DNA of 16,063 nucleotides from JAHWKS01 sp964458385 (GTDB lineage: Bacteria > Planctomycetota > Planctomycetia > Pirellulales > Pirellulaceae): contig CAYWIS010000144.1 in the NCBI GenBank assembly GCA_964458385.1, forward strand, positions 1 to 16,063, in the 5' to 3' direction. This document shows positions 7,439 to 15,589 of this stretch, piece by piece (the first letter of the stretch is position 1; each line of letters starts with the position of its first letter). Position numbers and translations under genes: made by a program. A model generated the notes under the pieces. The model made no database searches, was not told the DNA's origin, and saw only the letters and a program-made list of their open reading frames with translations.

Positions 7439-8941
7439 GCTACAGAAAATGAGAATGCCGCCGCGCCCGAAGCGCCGCCTGCGGCAGTGGAGGTCCGACC
7501 GCAAACCCTGCGTGGCTTTCAGGACTTGCTGCCCAAGGACATGTTCGCGCGCGAGTGGGTCATCACGCGCATTCGCCGCGTCTATGAGCGATACGGCTTC
7601 CAACCGCTCGATACGCCCGTATTGGAGCATCTGACCACGCTGGTTGGCGCCGGCGGCGAAGAAACGAACAAGCAACTCTTTCGGCTGAAAACACCCGAGG
7701 GCGAGCCAATCGCCATGCGGTTCGATCTCACCGTGCCGTTTGCGCGGCTGATCGCCCAGTATCCGGAACAGCTCAAACTTCCTTTCCGACGATACCACAT
7801 TGGGCCGGTGTTTCGCGCGGATGATCCGGCGCCGGGCCGCTTCCGCCAGTTCACGCAGTTCGACATCGACGCGGCCGGTTCCCCCTCGGTCGCCGTCGAC
7901 GCCGAAATGATTTCGGCCATGTGCGAGGTGATGCGGGAGATCGGGCTCGATAACACCGCCGTGCCCGAAGGCCAACCGCAGGAGTATCTGATCAAGATCA
8001 GCAATCGCAAACTCGTAGACGCGCTGCTGGAGGGTTGCGGCATTGATGAGATCGAACGCCACAAGCACGTTTTGCGGGTTGTCGATAAGTTAGACAAGGT
8101 TGGGCTTGAGGAAGTCCGCAAGGAACTGGGGGAAGGCCGCATCGACGCCTCGGGCGACCGGATTCGCGGCGTTGGTCTGGAGCCGCAAGTGATCGACCAG
8201 ATTGTCGCCTTCATTTCGGTCCGCGCCGCAACGCGCGAAGAAGTGATCGACGCCGTGGCGCGGCTGCTTCCCGATTCGGAAACCTCACGCGGCGCTTTGG
8301 CGGAAATGCGCGAACTAGCCGAGTGTTTAGAGGCTCTGGGAGTGGCGCAGCGCGACGCAATCTTCGATCCCAGCCTGGCGCGCGGCCTGGATTATTACAC
8401 AGGGCCGGTTTACGAAGCCGTGTTGCCCGCCGCCAAGGTCGGGTCGGTGATGGGCGGAGGACGCTACGATGGCTTGATCGGTCGCTTTACCACGGAATCG
8501 ATTCCCGCTGCCGGCGTTTCGGTTGGGCTGGACCGTTTCATCGCTGGCTTGCAAATGGCGGGCAAGATTCAAACGACGGTCACGTCGATTCAGGCTCTGG
8601 TGGTTTCCATGCCGGGCGTGCGCGACCCTGAACTGCTGAAGATTGCCGCAGAGCTGCGGGCCGCGGGCGTGACTGCGGTCGCCTATCTGGGCAAAGAGAA
8701 GACCCGCCCCAAAGACAAGTTCTCTTACGCTAACGCCTATGACATTCCGGTGGCCGTAATCATTGGCGAGGATGAACTGAAAAACGGCGTGGTGTCGATC
8801 AAGAATCTGCGACTAGGCGAACGTTTGCGGCGTGATACGACCACCCACGAAGAGTATCAAAAACTCGCCCGCGAAGCGCAGGTTGTTGTCCCGCGCGACC
8901 AAATGATCGCCACCGTGTTCAAGATGCTGGAGCAGAGTTAG
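7436..8941 (+). CDS. hisS: Histidyl-tRNA synthetase
   Basis: Class II synthetase that charges tRNA-His with histidine in the cytoplasm. Motifs: TLRGFQDLLPKD (24-35), MRFDLTVPFAR (94-104), motif 2 FRRYHIGPVFRADDPAPGRFRQFTQFDID (within 117-145), the histidine-specific RGLDYYTGPVYEA (316-328), GGGRYDGLIG (340-349) and motif 3 AAGVSVGLDRFIAG (358-371). The C-terminal part from about residue 385 fits the anticodon-binding domain (ALVVSMPG, VAYLGKEKTRPKDKFSYA). At 501 residues it is longer than the roughly 420 of the E. coli type; the extra length lies in a 20-residue Ala/Pro/Glu N-terminal tail and in the insertion between motif 2 and the histidine block. The TTG start is required, since the next in-frame ATG (residue 36) would remove conserved motif residues. 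Confidence 0.96.
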   Translation: MATENENAAAPEAPPAAVEVRPQTLRGFQDLLPKDMFAREWVITRIRRVYERYGFQPLDTPVLEHLTTLVGAGGEETNKQLFRLKTPEGEPIAMRFDLTVPFARLIAQYPEQLKLPFRRYHIGPVFRADDPAPGRFRQFTQFDIDAAGSPSVAVDAEMISAMCEVMREIGLDNTAVPEGQPQEYLIKISNRKLVDALLEGCGIDEIERHKHVLRVVDKLDKVGLEEVRKELGEGRIDASGDRIRGVGLEPQVIDQIVAFISVRAATREEVIDAVARLLPDSETSRGALAEMRELAECLEALGVAQRDAIFDPSLARGLDYYTGPVYEAVLPAAKVGSVMGGGRYDGLIGRFTTESIPAAGVSVGLDRFIAGLQMAGKIQTTVTSIQALVVSMPGVRDPELLKIAAELRAAGVTAVAYLGKEKTRPKDKFSYANAYDIPVAVIIGEDELKNGVVSIKNLRLGERLRRDTTTHEEYQKLAREAQVVVPRDQMIATVFKMLEQS

Positions 8942-8960
8942 TTCTGGTGTAGCGTTTGTC

Positions 8961-8976
8961 CGGCGATCGATCGCCG
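8961..8976. repeat. Perfect 16-base palindrome after hisS
   Basis: CGGCGATCGATCGCCG is fully self-complementary and begins 20 bases after the hisS stop. No T run follows, so it is not a classical terminator. A DNA-binding site or a chance GATC-rich palindrome are both possible. Confidence 0.5.
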
Positions 8977-9028
8977 TTCCGCTTGATTTTGCAGCCAAGA
9001 ACGCGCCACGGCTGCAAACGGCCGCGCA

Positions 9029-9058
9029 GCTCGGGCGAGCCTCAACGCTCGTCCGAGC
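9029..9058. repeat. 12-base-pair hairpin between convergent genes
   Basis: GCTCGGGCGAGC (9029-9040) and GCTCGTCCGAGC (9047-9058) pair over 12 positions with one G-T pair and a 6-base loop. It sits in the 182-base gap where hisS and the fusion gene converge. A bidirectional transcription-end hairpin or a REP-like intergenic repeat would explain it; it lacks a T run on either side. Confidence 0.5.
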
Positions 9059-9123
9059 ATCGATGGCATGCGTTGGCGGCGCGTTCTTTCTTTGCGCCCT
9101 TTGCCAACAAAAACCCAATAACG

Positions 9124-12100
9124 CTACTGCGGCGTTAAGCGGATTTCGCGCAGGTCGAGGAGTGCATTCCGCACGGGGCCAGCGCTGCGGAAATGGAGCT
9201 CCACCTGGCCTTGGGGAAGTTCGACTTCGCCTAGGGGCTTGCTGCGGTAGTTGTCCCAAGAGCCGGTCGCTTCAACGCGTCCGGTTAATGTTTGCCCTGC
9301 CACTTCCAGCACGAACTCGTCTCCGGCGGATTCCTGGGGACAGGCGTAGTCGAGCATTACGCGATAGCGCCCCGCGGCAGGCGCCTCAATCGTCCAGACC
9401 GCCCGGTCTTCCGCGCTCTGCCAAAAGCCGAGGTTGCGATACTGCTCTTCAAACACCAAGGTCGGACCATAAATGCGGCCGTTGGTCGCCAGACATTGGA
9501 GTCGGCCGTTGACGCCTGCCCGCACCACCTCGGGTCGATTTCCGGGGAACGACTTGGGAGGAGGTCCGATTCCGCCCAGGTACGCCAGCACATCGGCCAA
9601 GTCGGTGGGCGAGAGGTCTTTCTCCATTCCTTCAGGCATGAGCGATTTGCCCGTTGCGGCAAGCACTTCAAGGTCTTTCCGCAAGATGACGTGCTTCTTT
9701 CCGTCGGGCCCTTCGAGCGTTAAGCTGCCGCTGGTTTCCTCGCGCAAGATGCCCGTAAATTGCCGACCATCGTTGGTTATCGCCACGTAGTTCACAAACT
9801 TGTCTTCCACCGCACGATTCGGATCAAGTACGGCGATCAAGAGCGCCTCGGGCGAACGATTCGTAAGAGCGGCCAGGTCTGGGCCCACGGGATGCCCTTC
9901 GCCTTCCAGGCGATGGCACGTAGCGCAGCTTTTGACAAACACAGCTTTGCCTCGCGCCGGGTTGCCCGCGAGCGATAATACATGGCGGTATTCCATGACG
10001 ACCTTCGCCCGGTCGGTCTGCGCGCTGGCGCCGAGGAGTTGGTTGGCGCGAGAACGGATCTTCTGATCTTTATGGCCGAGCAATTGTTCGCGTCGCCGTG
10101 CGTCAAGATGCGCCACCGGCACGCGGCCTTGCTCAATCAAGTCCAGCAGACGTCCTGTCCAATCGGCTCGGCTTAGCAGCGCATCAAGCGCCTCGCTCCG
10201 CAGCGCGGGTGTGAAGGAACTCCAGCTGTGCACCAAGGCGTCCAGGGTTTGCGGAACGGCCAGTCGGGCCAAAGCCGCAACTGCCGCCGATTGCAATTCC
10301 GCTGGATTCTGCGGCACAAGAATTTCGCCAAGCGTTTCGGCTGCGGCTTGGCTATCGCCCAGGCCACTGCCCAAGAGCCGGATGGCGGCCTTGCGATCAG
10401 CCAGGGGGGCATTGCCATCCAACGCAAGCTTCTCAGCCGCTTCCACCATGGCGGACAAACGCTGGCGCGTGGTTTCGTCGCCCCTAGCGTCGAGCCTTAC
10501 GGTGCGGCGGTCGAGCGTCTCAACCATCGCCGCCAAGGCGGTCATTTGGCTCGCCGTGTATTGACCGTCGGCAGGCGTTGCCAGGGAGGCAAGCACACGG
10601 CCAATGATTTCCTTTTCTCCCAGCGCCGCCGCGGGGGCGAGCAACTGTTTCACAAGATCCATCGGGGGCGAGGGAACCGCCAAGACCGTTTCCAGCATCG
10701 TGGCCAAGTTCGTCTTATTGACCGAACTGAGCGTCGCCGCCAACAAGTAGGCGTCGCCTTGATGCTTAAGAGCCAATTGGGCAAGCACTCGCCCGCTTTG
10801 CGGCGTCTCCCATTCGCCCAGGGTGTAGGCGACTTGCATCTGCACTTGGGGATCGGCATCGTCGGCCAGACGCACCAGGGCTTCGCCAAGCTGCGGCGAG
10901 TTCTTCAAGTGAGGCTCGGCAAGGCGGACGGCGTGCCGCCGAACTGCCGGGTGCTTATCTTGGAACGCCTCTTGCAAAATCTCAGGGGTTAGCGATTGCA
11001 TGCCATCCAAAACGCACAAGGCATGCAGACGCGCCTGCGATGATCGGCCGCCAAGCGCCATCGTACGGAGCGGTTCAACGGCCGCATTGTCGTTACGCCA
11101 TATGAGCATTTGGTGGGCCATGTCGCGGCGCCAGCCGTTGGGGCTTTCGAGTTGTGCAACAAGCCCTGGAATGTCGAGCGTATCGAGCCGTTCAAACGGT
11201 CGGGGCTTGGCTCCTTCGGGATAGACCCGGAAAATTCGCCCGCGATCGTCGCCTGCCCGCAGATTCAGCCGACGCTGCCATTCTTGAGGAATCCACGTCG
11301 GATGCTCAATCACGAACCGATACATATCGGAAATCCACAGAGCGCCGTCGGGCCCTAAGCGGACCATAGAGGGGCGGCACCAGTTGTCGCGCGAGGCAAA
11401 AAATTCCGACTGCTGTTCATCTTCGGCTCGGCGGCTGGTGAAGGTCACACCGTCGGCCCGAACAATCTCGCGGTGCACCAGATTGTGGACCGGTTCGCAA
11501 ACGAACGCATTGCCGTAATACTCTTCCCCCAGCAATACATCGCGATAGATCATCGGACTGCACGCCGACGTAAAGCGGTTAACCATATTGAAATCGTTGA
11601 ACCGCGCCTGTGTGCGACTTACAGGAAAGACCGGGGCTGCGCCGGGTTGCACCGAAACTTGCTTGCGTACGGCGGGCGGCGCCAGGTGTGGATTACGGCG
11701 CAGGTAACGGTCATCCAGCACGTAGTGCCACATTGGGTTACTGTTGTTGCCGCCGAACCAGTTGTCCCAGTCGTCTCGATCGCGGCCAAACTGAGTCATG
11801 CCCGAGGTGGCGTCGATCAAGCCTTCGTCGGGCCGAATGCGCAAATCGCGCCCGCTGACGTTGACCACCTGTCCCGTCTTATGCGACCTGACAATGCCAT
11901 TGCTGTCGCCGTTGCCCAGGTGAAGCCAGTTATCCAGCCCCCACCGCAGGCCATTCACGCGATGTTGCTGATTACCTTCGCCAAAACCACTGAACAGCTT
12001 TTCCACCTGGTCGGCTTTACCGTCTTGATCGGTATCTTTGGCGAACAGCACGTCGGGCGCGGCGGAAATGAGAATGCCGTCGCGCCAGACCTTTACACCC

Positions 12101-13812
12101 GTGGGAAAGGGGAGCTTATCGAGGAACACCGTCGCCCGGTCGTACTTGCCGTCCTGGTCGGTGTCTTCCAGCATTTTCACGCGCCCTCCCGGTTCGCCGC
12201 GGCCATCCATGCCGTTGGGATAGTCGCGCATTTCGACAACCCATAGCCGTCCGTCGGGGCCCCAATCAAATGCAACAGGGTCCACCACTAACGGTTCCGC
12301 CGCCACCAACTCAACCTGCATGCCCGGCCGAACCACAATTGCTTTGAGCGACTCGTCGGGCGAAAGCGGCGGCGGGTAGTCCTGTTGCTTCTGGGCCGAG
12401 TAGAAACGGGCAGGAAGAAGACGCTGCACCGTGTCGACAATCAGATCTTCGGTATCGGCCGCTAGGCGCGTTGGGTGGCCGTAAAAGATCATCGAGCCAT
12501 CCACTTCGTAGCCGCCTTCACGAAGGAGACGCTTCGAGGGAATGTAACACGGCGCATCGTTGGCGTAGGCGGTGATCCACAGTCGGTTGGCGTCGAACTC
12601 TTCCTTCATGCGAATGGCGTAGTCGACCACGACCTCGCCGCCGAGGAACACCATCGCCAGATCGTTGCCGAAGGTCCACACGCCCACCGGGTAGCGCACC
12701 GTGCGTGGCAACTCTTTGCCTTCGTCCAACATTTTCAAGAAGTGCCGCGCCCGTCGTCCGGCTGCATTTTGCTCTTTGGCTTGAGCTTCCCAGTGCTGCC
12801 GCGCCGGCGGCGCCTCAAGCGGCAACTCAATTTCGTCAAAGGCGCATTCAAGCGATCCGGCCAGGGACTTCCAGGAATCTTGCTCTGCGTTGGGCTTGTC
12901 GTTTCCTCGTTGTGCAAGCAGCCGTTTGACTTCGTCGGCCAGCGCACGCCCTTGTTGCTGGCACATTTCCAACCGCCCGCGCGGCGAAGGATTGGCGTCG
13001 GCGCCGCAGCCGATGGAAATCATACCTACAGCGCCCGGATGATCCTCTTCAATGTATTGCTGGGCAAAGCCGGCCAAGTCGCCGCAAATCTGGTTGAAGT
13101 CGCCGCCGAGCGTGGTGCAATGGCAGGCGTAGTTGGCAAGCACGGCGATCAGTTTTCCCTGTTCGTCCTGAGCGATCAACAATGGCAGGCTGTGATCGAC
13201 GGGGCCATCGCGTTGTTCGCCGAAACCGGCCCAAACGCCGTCACGCAAGACGCGGCGATTGACAGCAAACGTGACTTTACCTTGCGCCCAGGCAAGTTTG
13301 GCAGGACGGCGGTTGCCGATGGCCTTGAGCGCCACGTCAACCAGTTTGTCGGTTAAGGTGCGCGTGTACCGCTGGATGCGTTCTTCCTGGTCCGGCGGAG
13401 GATCCTGCGCAAACATGAACGGGATCCCTCCCGCCAAGTACGGTCCTGTATGCGTATGCGTGGCGGCCACCACGAGCCGTTCGCGCGGAATGCCAGCCTG
13501 TTCTTGAAGCCGCTTTGCGACTTGAGACACCACAGGCGCCGGAACGCCGCAGTTCTCCACCGTGATCAGCACCGCAGGCGGCGATTGGGGATGGGCCAGG
13601 TCGCCCACCGCCAGCGCTTTAGCCCAGATCGGCTGGGCGACGCCTTCGGACTCCGTCATTCGATTGCCGTAGCCGCTGAGGCGAATCGGATGCTCGGGCG
13701 TAATATCGATTTTGGCGGCGCCGACCGAGTAGCCACTCTCGTCGGCTCGGGCCAACGAGGTCACCATCAGCGCCGCAATTAGCGCGCCACACCACAAGCC
13801 AAGACGCAGCAT
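9124..13812 (-). CDS. Exported ceramidase-like / PVC-type heme-binding dehydrogenase fusion
   Basis: A 1562-residue multidomain protein with a signal peptide (MLRLGLWCGALIAALMV to ARA, 1-23). Residues about 28-470 resemble neutral/alkaline ceramidase: VGAAKIDITP (30-39), ATHTHTGP (117-124), ANYACHCTTLGGD (227-238), GCGADANPSPRGR (268-280), GGEVVVDYA (391-399). Residues about 490-870 match the PVC-type membrane-bound dehydrogenase propeller (PDGRLWVVEMRDYPNG, GFGEGNQQHRVNGL), with Ca-loop-like DTDQDGK at 550-556 and 593-599. HEAT-like helices fill about 875-1265. A cytochrome c domain follows with CATCH (1296-1300) and a likely distal ligand M1392. The last roughly 135 residues look like a sugar-binding beta-sandwich. 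The ATG at 13812 is set by GAGGAG 7 bases upstream and by the signal peptide. Domain assignments are from memory of family patterns. The substrate is unknown. Confidence 0.88.
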   Translation of the reverse strand: MLRLGLWCGALIAALMVTSLARADESGYSVGAAKIDITPEHPIRLSGYGNRMTESEGVAQPIWAKALAVGDLAHPQSPPAVLITVENCGVPAPVVSQVAKRLQEQAGIPRERLVVAATHTHTGPYLAGGIPFMFAQDPPPDQEERIQRYTRTLTDKLVDVALKAIGNRRPAKLAWAQGKVTFAVNRRVLRDGVWAGFGEQRDGPVDHSLPLLIAQDEQGKLIAVLANYACHCTTLGGDFNQICGDLAGFAQQYIEEDHPGAVGMISIGCGADANPSPRGRLEMCQQQGRALADEVKRLLAQRGNDKPNAEQDSWKSLAGSLECAFDEIELPLEAPPARQHWEAQAKEQNAAGRRARHFLKMLDEGKELPRTVRYPVGVWTFGNDLAMVFLGGEVVVDYAIRMKEEFDANRLWITAYANDAPCYIPSKRLLREGGYEVDGSMIFYGHPTRLAADTEDLIVDTVQRLLPARFYSAQKQQDYPPPLSPDESLKAIVVRPGMQVELVAAEPLVVDPVAFDWGPDGRLWVVEMRDYPNGMDGRGEPGGRVKMLEDTDQDGKYDRATVFLDKLPFPTGVKVWRDGILISAAPDVLFAKDTDQDGKADQVEKLFSGFGEGNQQHRVNGLRWGLDNWLHLGNGDSNGIVRSHKTGQVVNVSGRDLRIRPDEGLIDATSGMTQFGRDRDDWDNWFGGNNSNPMWHYVLDDRYLRRNPHLAPPAVRKQVSVQPGAAPVFPVSRTQARFNDFNMVNRFTSACSPMIYRDVLLGEEYYGNAFVCEPVHNLVHREIVRADGVTFTSRRAEDEQQSEFFASRDNWCRPSMVRLGPDGALWISDMYRFVIEHPTWIPQEWQRRLNLRAGDDRGRIFRVYPEGAKPRPFERLDTLDIPGLVAQLESPNGWRRDMAHQMLIWRNDNAAVEPLRTMALGGRSSQARLHALCVLDGMQSLTPEILQEAFQDKHPAVRRHAVRLAEPHLKNSPQLGEALVRLADDADPQVQMQVAYTLGEWETPQSGRVLAQLALKHQGDAYLLAATLSSVNKTNLATMLETVLAVPSPPMDLVKQLLAPAAALGEKEIIGRVLASLATPADGQYTASQMTALAAMVETLDRRTVRLDARGDETTRQRLSAMVEAAEKLALDGNAPLADRKAAIRLLGSGLGDSQAAAETLGEILVPQNPAELQSAAVAALARLAVPQTLDALVHSWSSFTPALRSEALDALLSRADWTGRLLDLIEQGRVPVAHLDARRREQLLGHKDQKIRSRANQLLGASAQTDRAKVVMEYRHVLSLAGNPARGKAVFVKSCATCHRLEGEGHPVGPDLAALTNRSPEALLIAVLDPNRAVEDKFVNYVAITNDGRQFTGILREETSGSLTLEGPDGKKHVILRKDLEVLAATGKSLMPEGMEKDLSPTDLADVLAYLGGIGPPPKSFPGNRPEVVRAGVNGRLQCLATNGRIYGPTLVFEEQYRNLGFWQSAEDRAVWTIEAPAAGRYRVMLDYACPQESAGDEFVLEVAGQTLTGRVEATGSWDNYRSKPLGEVELPQGQVELHFRSAGPVRNALLDLREIRLTPQ

Positions 13813-13819
13813 GACACAA

Positions 13820-13831
13820 CTCCTCAAGGAG
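13820..13831 (-). promoter_or_regulatory. Self-complementary ribosome binding site of the fusion gene
   Basis: Read on the minus strand, CTCCTTGAGGAG is a 12-base palindrome. Its right half is the Shine-Dalgarno GAGGAG (13825-13820), 7 bases before the ATG. In RNA, CTCC and GGAG would close a TTGA tetraloop and hide the site. The palindrome is seen. Translational control is inference. Confidence 0.5.
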
Positions 13832-13857
13832 GAAAGCCGGAAATCCGAAACGCCCCT

Positions 13858-13887
13858 AGTGTAGTCGCCTCGTTTTCGGAAAACGAG
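13858..13887 (-). promoter_or_regulatory. Palindrome and candidate -10 upstream of the fusion gene
   Basis: CTCGTTTTC (13869-13877) and GAAAACGAG (13879-13887) form a perfect 9+1+9 inverted repeat. Just downstream on the minus strand is a TACACT -10 candidate (13863-13858), which would give a leader of about 39 bases. The palindrome covers the expected -35 region, where no good hexamer is seen, so it may be an operator or activator site. The repeat is certain. The promoter is tentative. Confidence 0.5.
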
Positions 13888-14032
13888 CGGTGTCGTCAAG
13901 CCCATGCGCCGCTATTCTCCCATCGCCAAGCATTGCGCGGCCAAGGGCCACTTCTGGCGATCGGCATTGTGTTGGCGACGGGCGTGCGGCGCCCCTTCGG
14001 CTGCACAAGCGTGGAAGCATTGCTAGGCTCTA

Positions 14033-14045
14033 GGACGCAGCGTCC
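14033..14045. repeat. Short palindrome between sulfatase and fusion gene
   Basis: GGACGC-A-GCGTCC is a perfect 6+1+6 inverted repeat starting 22 bases after the sulfatase stop on the minus strand. It may help end sulfatase transcription or be a dispersed intergenic repeat. No T run is next to it. Confidence 0.35.
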
Positions 14046-14066
14046 CGACGTAACCACGCGCCCTGT

Positions 14067-15473
14067 TTACTCATACCGCCATTTCAGCTCCCACGGATCG
14101 CCCGTGCGTTTCTGAAATTGCTGCAGCTTGGATTTCAAATGGGCTAACCGCTCGGCGTGCTCTGACTGATCGGCAAGATTATGCGCTTCGTGGGGGTCGG
14201 TTTGCAGGTCGAATAGTTCGAACTCGGGACGGTGGATGTACTGCTTAATCGTCCGCTGACCGTACATCGTCTCGGGGCCCAGCCGGTACCGGTCCTGCCA
14301 CGTTGGCGCCTCCCACAAATCGCTTGCAAAGGGATACGGCAGTTCATGGGCGATGTTCCAAATCAACTTGTACCGCCCTTGCCGCACAACGCGCATGGGG
14401 TAGTACATCGTAATTTCGTGGAACGTGTGGGAAGCGTAAATCTCTTTCCAATCGTCGTGCTCGGGCTGATTGAACACCGGCAGCCACGACCGCCCATGGA
14501 AGGCGTGGTCCTTGGGCAGCGCCCCCGCAAAGTCAAGGATGGTGGGCGTAAGATCAACATGACTGACCATGATGTTTGTAACGCTGCCCGGCTGGGTCAC
14601 TGCGGGACCATGCACAACAAGCGGGACCGCCATTCCGCCTTGATACAACGTCGTTTTGGCGCCGGGGAAAGCGATGCCATGGTCGGAAGTGAAAATGATC
14701 AGCGTGTCGTCAAACACGCCCGCGTCTTTGAGATGTTGAATCAACCGGCCCAGCCCTTGGTCCACGCGCGACACCGACTGATAATACTGCGCTAACTCAG
14801 CCCGGCAGACAGGCGTGTCGGGCAGAAAGGGAGGAACAATCACATCCGCTGGGTCATACGTAACTTCCTTCACGCCGGGATATCCGCGAGGCGTATTGCC
14901 GAACGGATTGGGACGATGTTCGTTATCCGCCACTTCGCCGCCGCTGCGGTGTGGGTCCGCGGTGCAAAAGTAAAGAAAGAACGGCCGGTCGTCTTGGGTG
15001 TCCAAGAACTTGCGGCAGTTGTCAGCCATTTGCACAGGGTTTCTTGCATTGCCGGGAATCACGGTCTCAAAGTGAAACACCTCGGGCGGCCCAACGTGCA
15101 GCTTGCCCACGCGGGCCGTTCGGTATCCGGCCTTGGCCAACAGCACCGGCAGGCTTTGAATCTGACCAAAAGCGCGGAAATGATGGTAAGCGTGTTCGTG
15201 TCCGTAATGGCCGTTAGCGTGATTATGCAACCCCGTCAGAATAACCGAGCGACTGGCGCTGCAACTCGCCGTGGTGCAGTAAGCCTGAGTGAAACGCACG
15301 CCCGTTCTCGCCAACGTATCTAAGTTAGGAGTCTGAATCACCGGGTTCCCGTAGCAACCCGCGTCGGGACTATGGTCGTCGGTAACAAACAGCACCACAT
15401 TGCGCGGCGCGGCGGCGGCGACGCTCGCGCACAGAAGCAAGAACAGCACAGAGAGCCAACGACCTGCGGGCAT
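14067..15473 (-). CDS. Exported sulfatase, N-sulfoglucosamine sulfohydrolase-like
   Basis: Hydrolyses a sulfate ester or sulfamate; similarity along the whole length is closest to heparan N-sulfatase (SGSH). The 468-residue protein starts with a signal peptide (1-22, LFLLLCASVAAAA). Metal residues D32-D33 occur in VLFVTDDHS. The formylglycine motif is CSASRSVILTG (71-81), with C71 modified by a formylglycine-generating enzyme. Other active-site blocks are GKLHVGP (123-129), TQDDRPFFLY then DPHRSGG (173-179), and TSDHG (262-266). SGSH-like blocks include HGHYG-type GHYGHEHAYHHF, FHEITMYYPMR (351-361), TDPHEAHNL (425-433) and DPWELKW near the end. The ATG at 15473 has GGGAGAA about 6 bases upstream; the longer frame to 15590 runs through the promoter. 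Substrate specificity is inferred. Confidence 0.93.
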   Translation of the reverse strand: MPAGRWLSVLFLLLCASVAAAAPRNVVLFVTDDHSPDAGCYGNPVIQTPNLDTLARTGVRFTQAYCTTASCSASRSVILTGLHNHANGHYGHEHAYHHFRAFGQIQSLPVLLAKAGYRTARVGKLHVGPPEVFHFETVIPGNARNPVQMADNCRKFLDTQDDRPFFLYFCTADPHRSGGEVADNEHRPNPFGNTPRGYPGVKEVTYDPADVIVPPFLPDTPVCRAELAQYYQSVSRVDQGLGRLIQHLKDAGVFDDTLIIFTSDHGIAFPGAKTTLYQGGMAVPLVVHGPAVTQPGSVTNIMVSHVDLTPTILDFAGALPKDHAFHGRSWLPVFNQPEHDDWKEIYASHTFHEITMYYPMRVVRQGRYKLIWNIAHELPYPFASDLWEAPTWQDRYRLGPETMYGQRTIKQYIHRPEFELFDLQTDPHEAHNLADQSEHAERLAHLKSKLQQFQKRTGDPWELKWRYE

Positions 15474-15494
15474 AATGCTTCTCCCGATGCGGCG

Positions 15495-15524
15495 GTGACA
15501 AAAAGCAACGGGACCGATTATAAC
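15495..15524. promoter_or_regulatory. Overlapping divergent promoters, sulfatase and antiporter
   Basis: Rightward: GTGACA -35 (15495-15500), 18-base spacer, TATAAC -10 (15519-15524), start near 15531, leader of about 59 bases to the antiporter. Leftward: TATAAT -10 (15522-15517), start near 15510, leader of about 37 bases to the sulfatase, with a weak -35. The two -10 boxes overlap on the self-complementary core TTATAA-like sequence, so polymerase bound one way would exclude the other. Both are consensus calls. Confidence 0.55.
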
Positions 15525-15589
15525 CAGAATCGATCTTGGTGCGTTTTGTCCCACGATCTTGAGAAAGTCGCCCCTATCGGGATCGCACA

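Noticed and set aside
9075..9110. GGCGC/GCGCC stem near the fusion gene end as a terminator
   Set aside because: Only five base pairs with an 11-base loop and an interrupted T stretch.
11473..12246. 257-codon plus-strand frame inside the fusion gene
   Set aside because: It is antisense to the propeller domain, whose motifs are clear on the other strand; no motif or ribosome binding site supports it.
13813..13905. 31-codon N-terminal extension of the fusion protein
   Set aside because: It runs through the palindrome and promoter region, and the ATG at 13812 has a strong ribosome binding site and begins a standard signal peptide.
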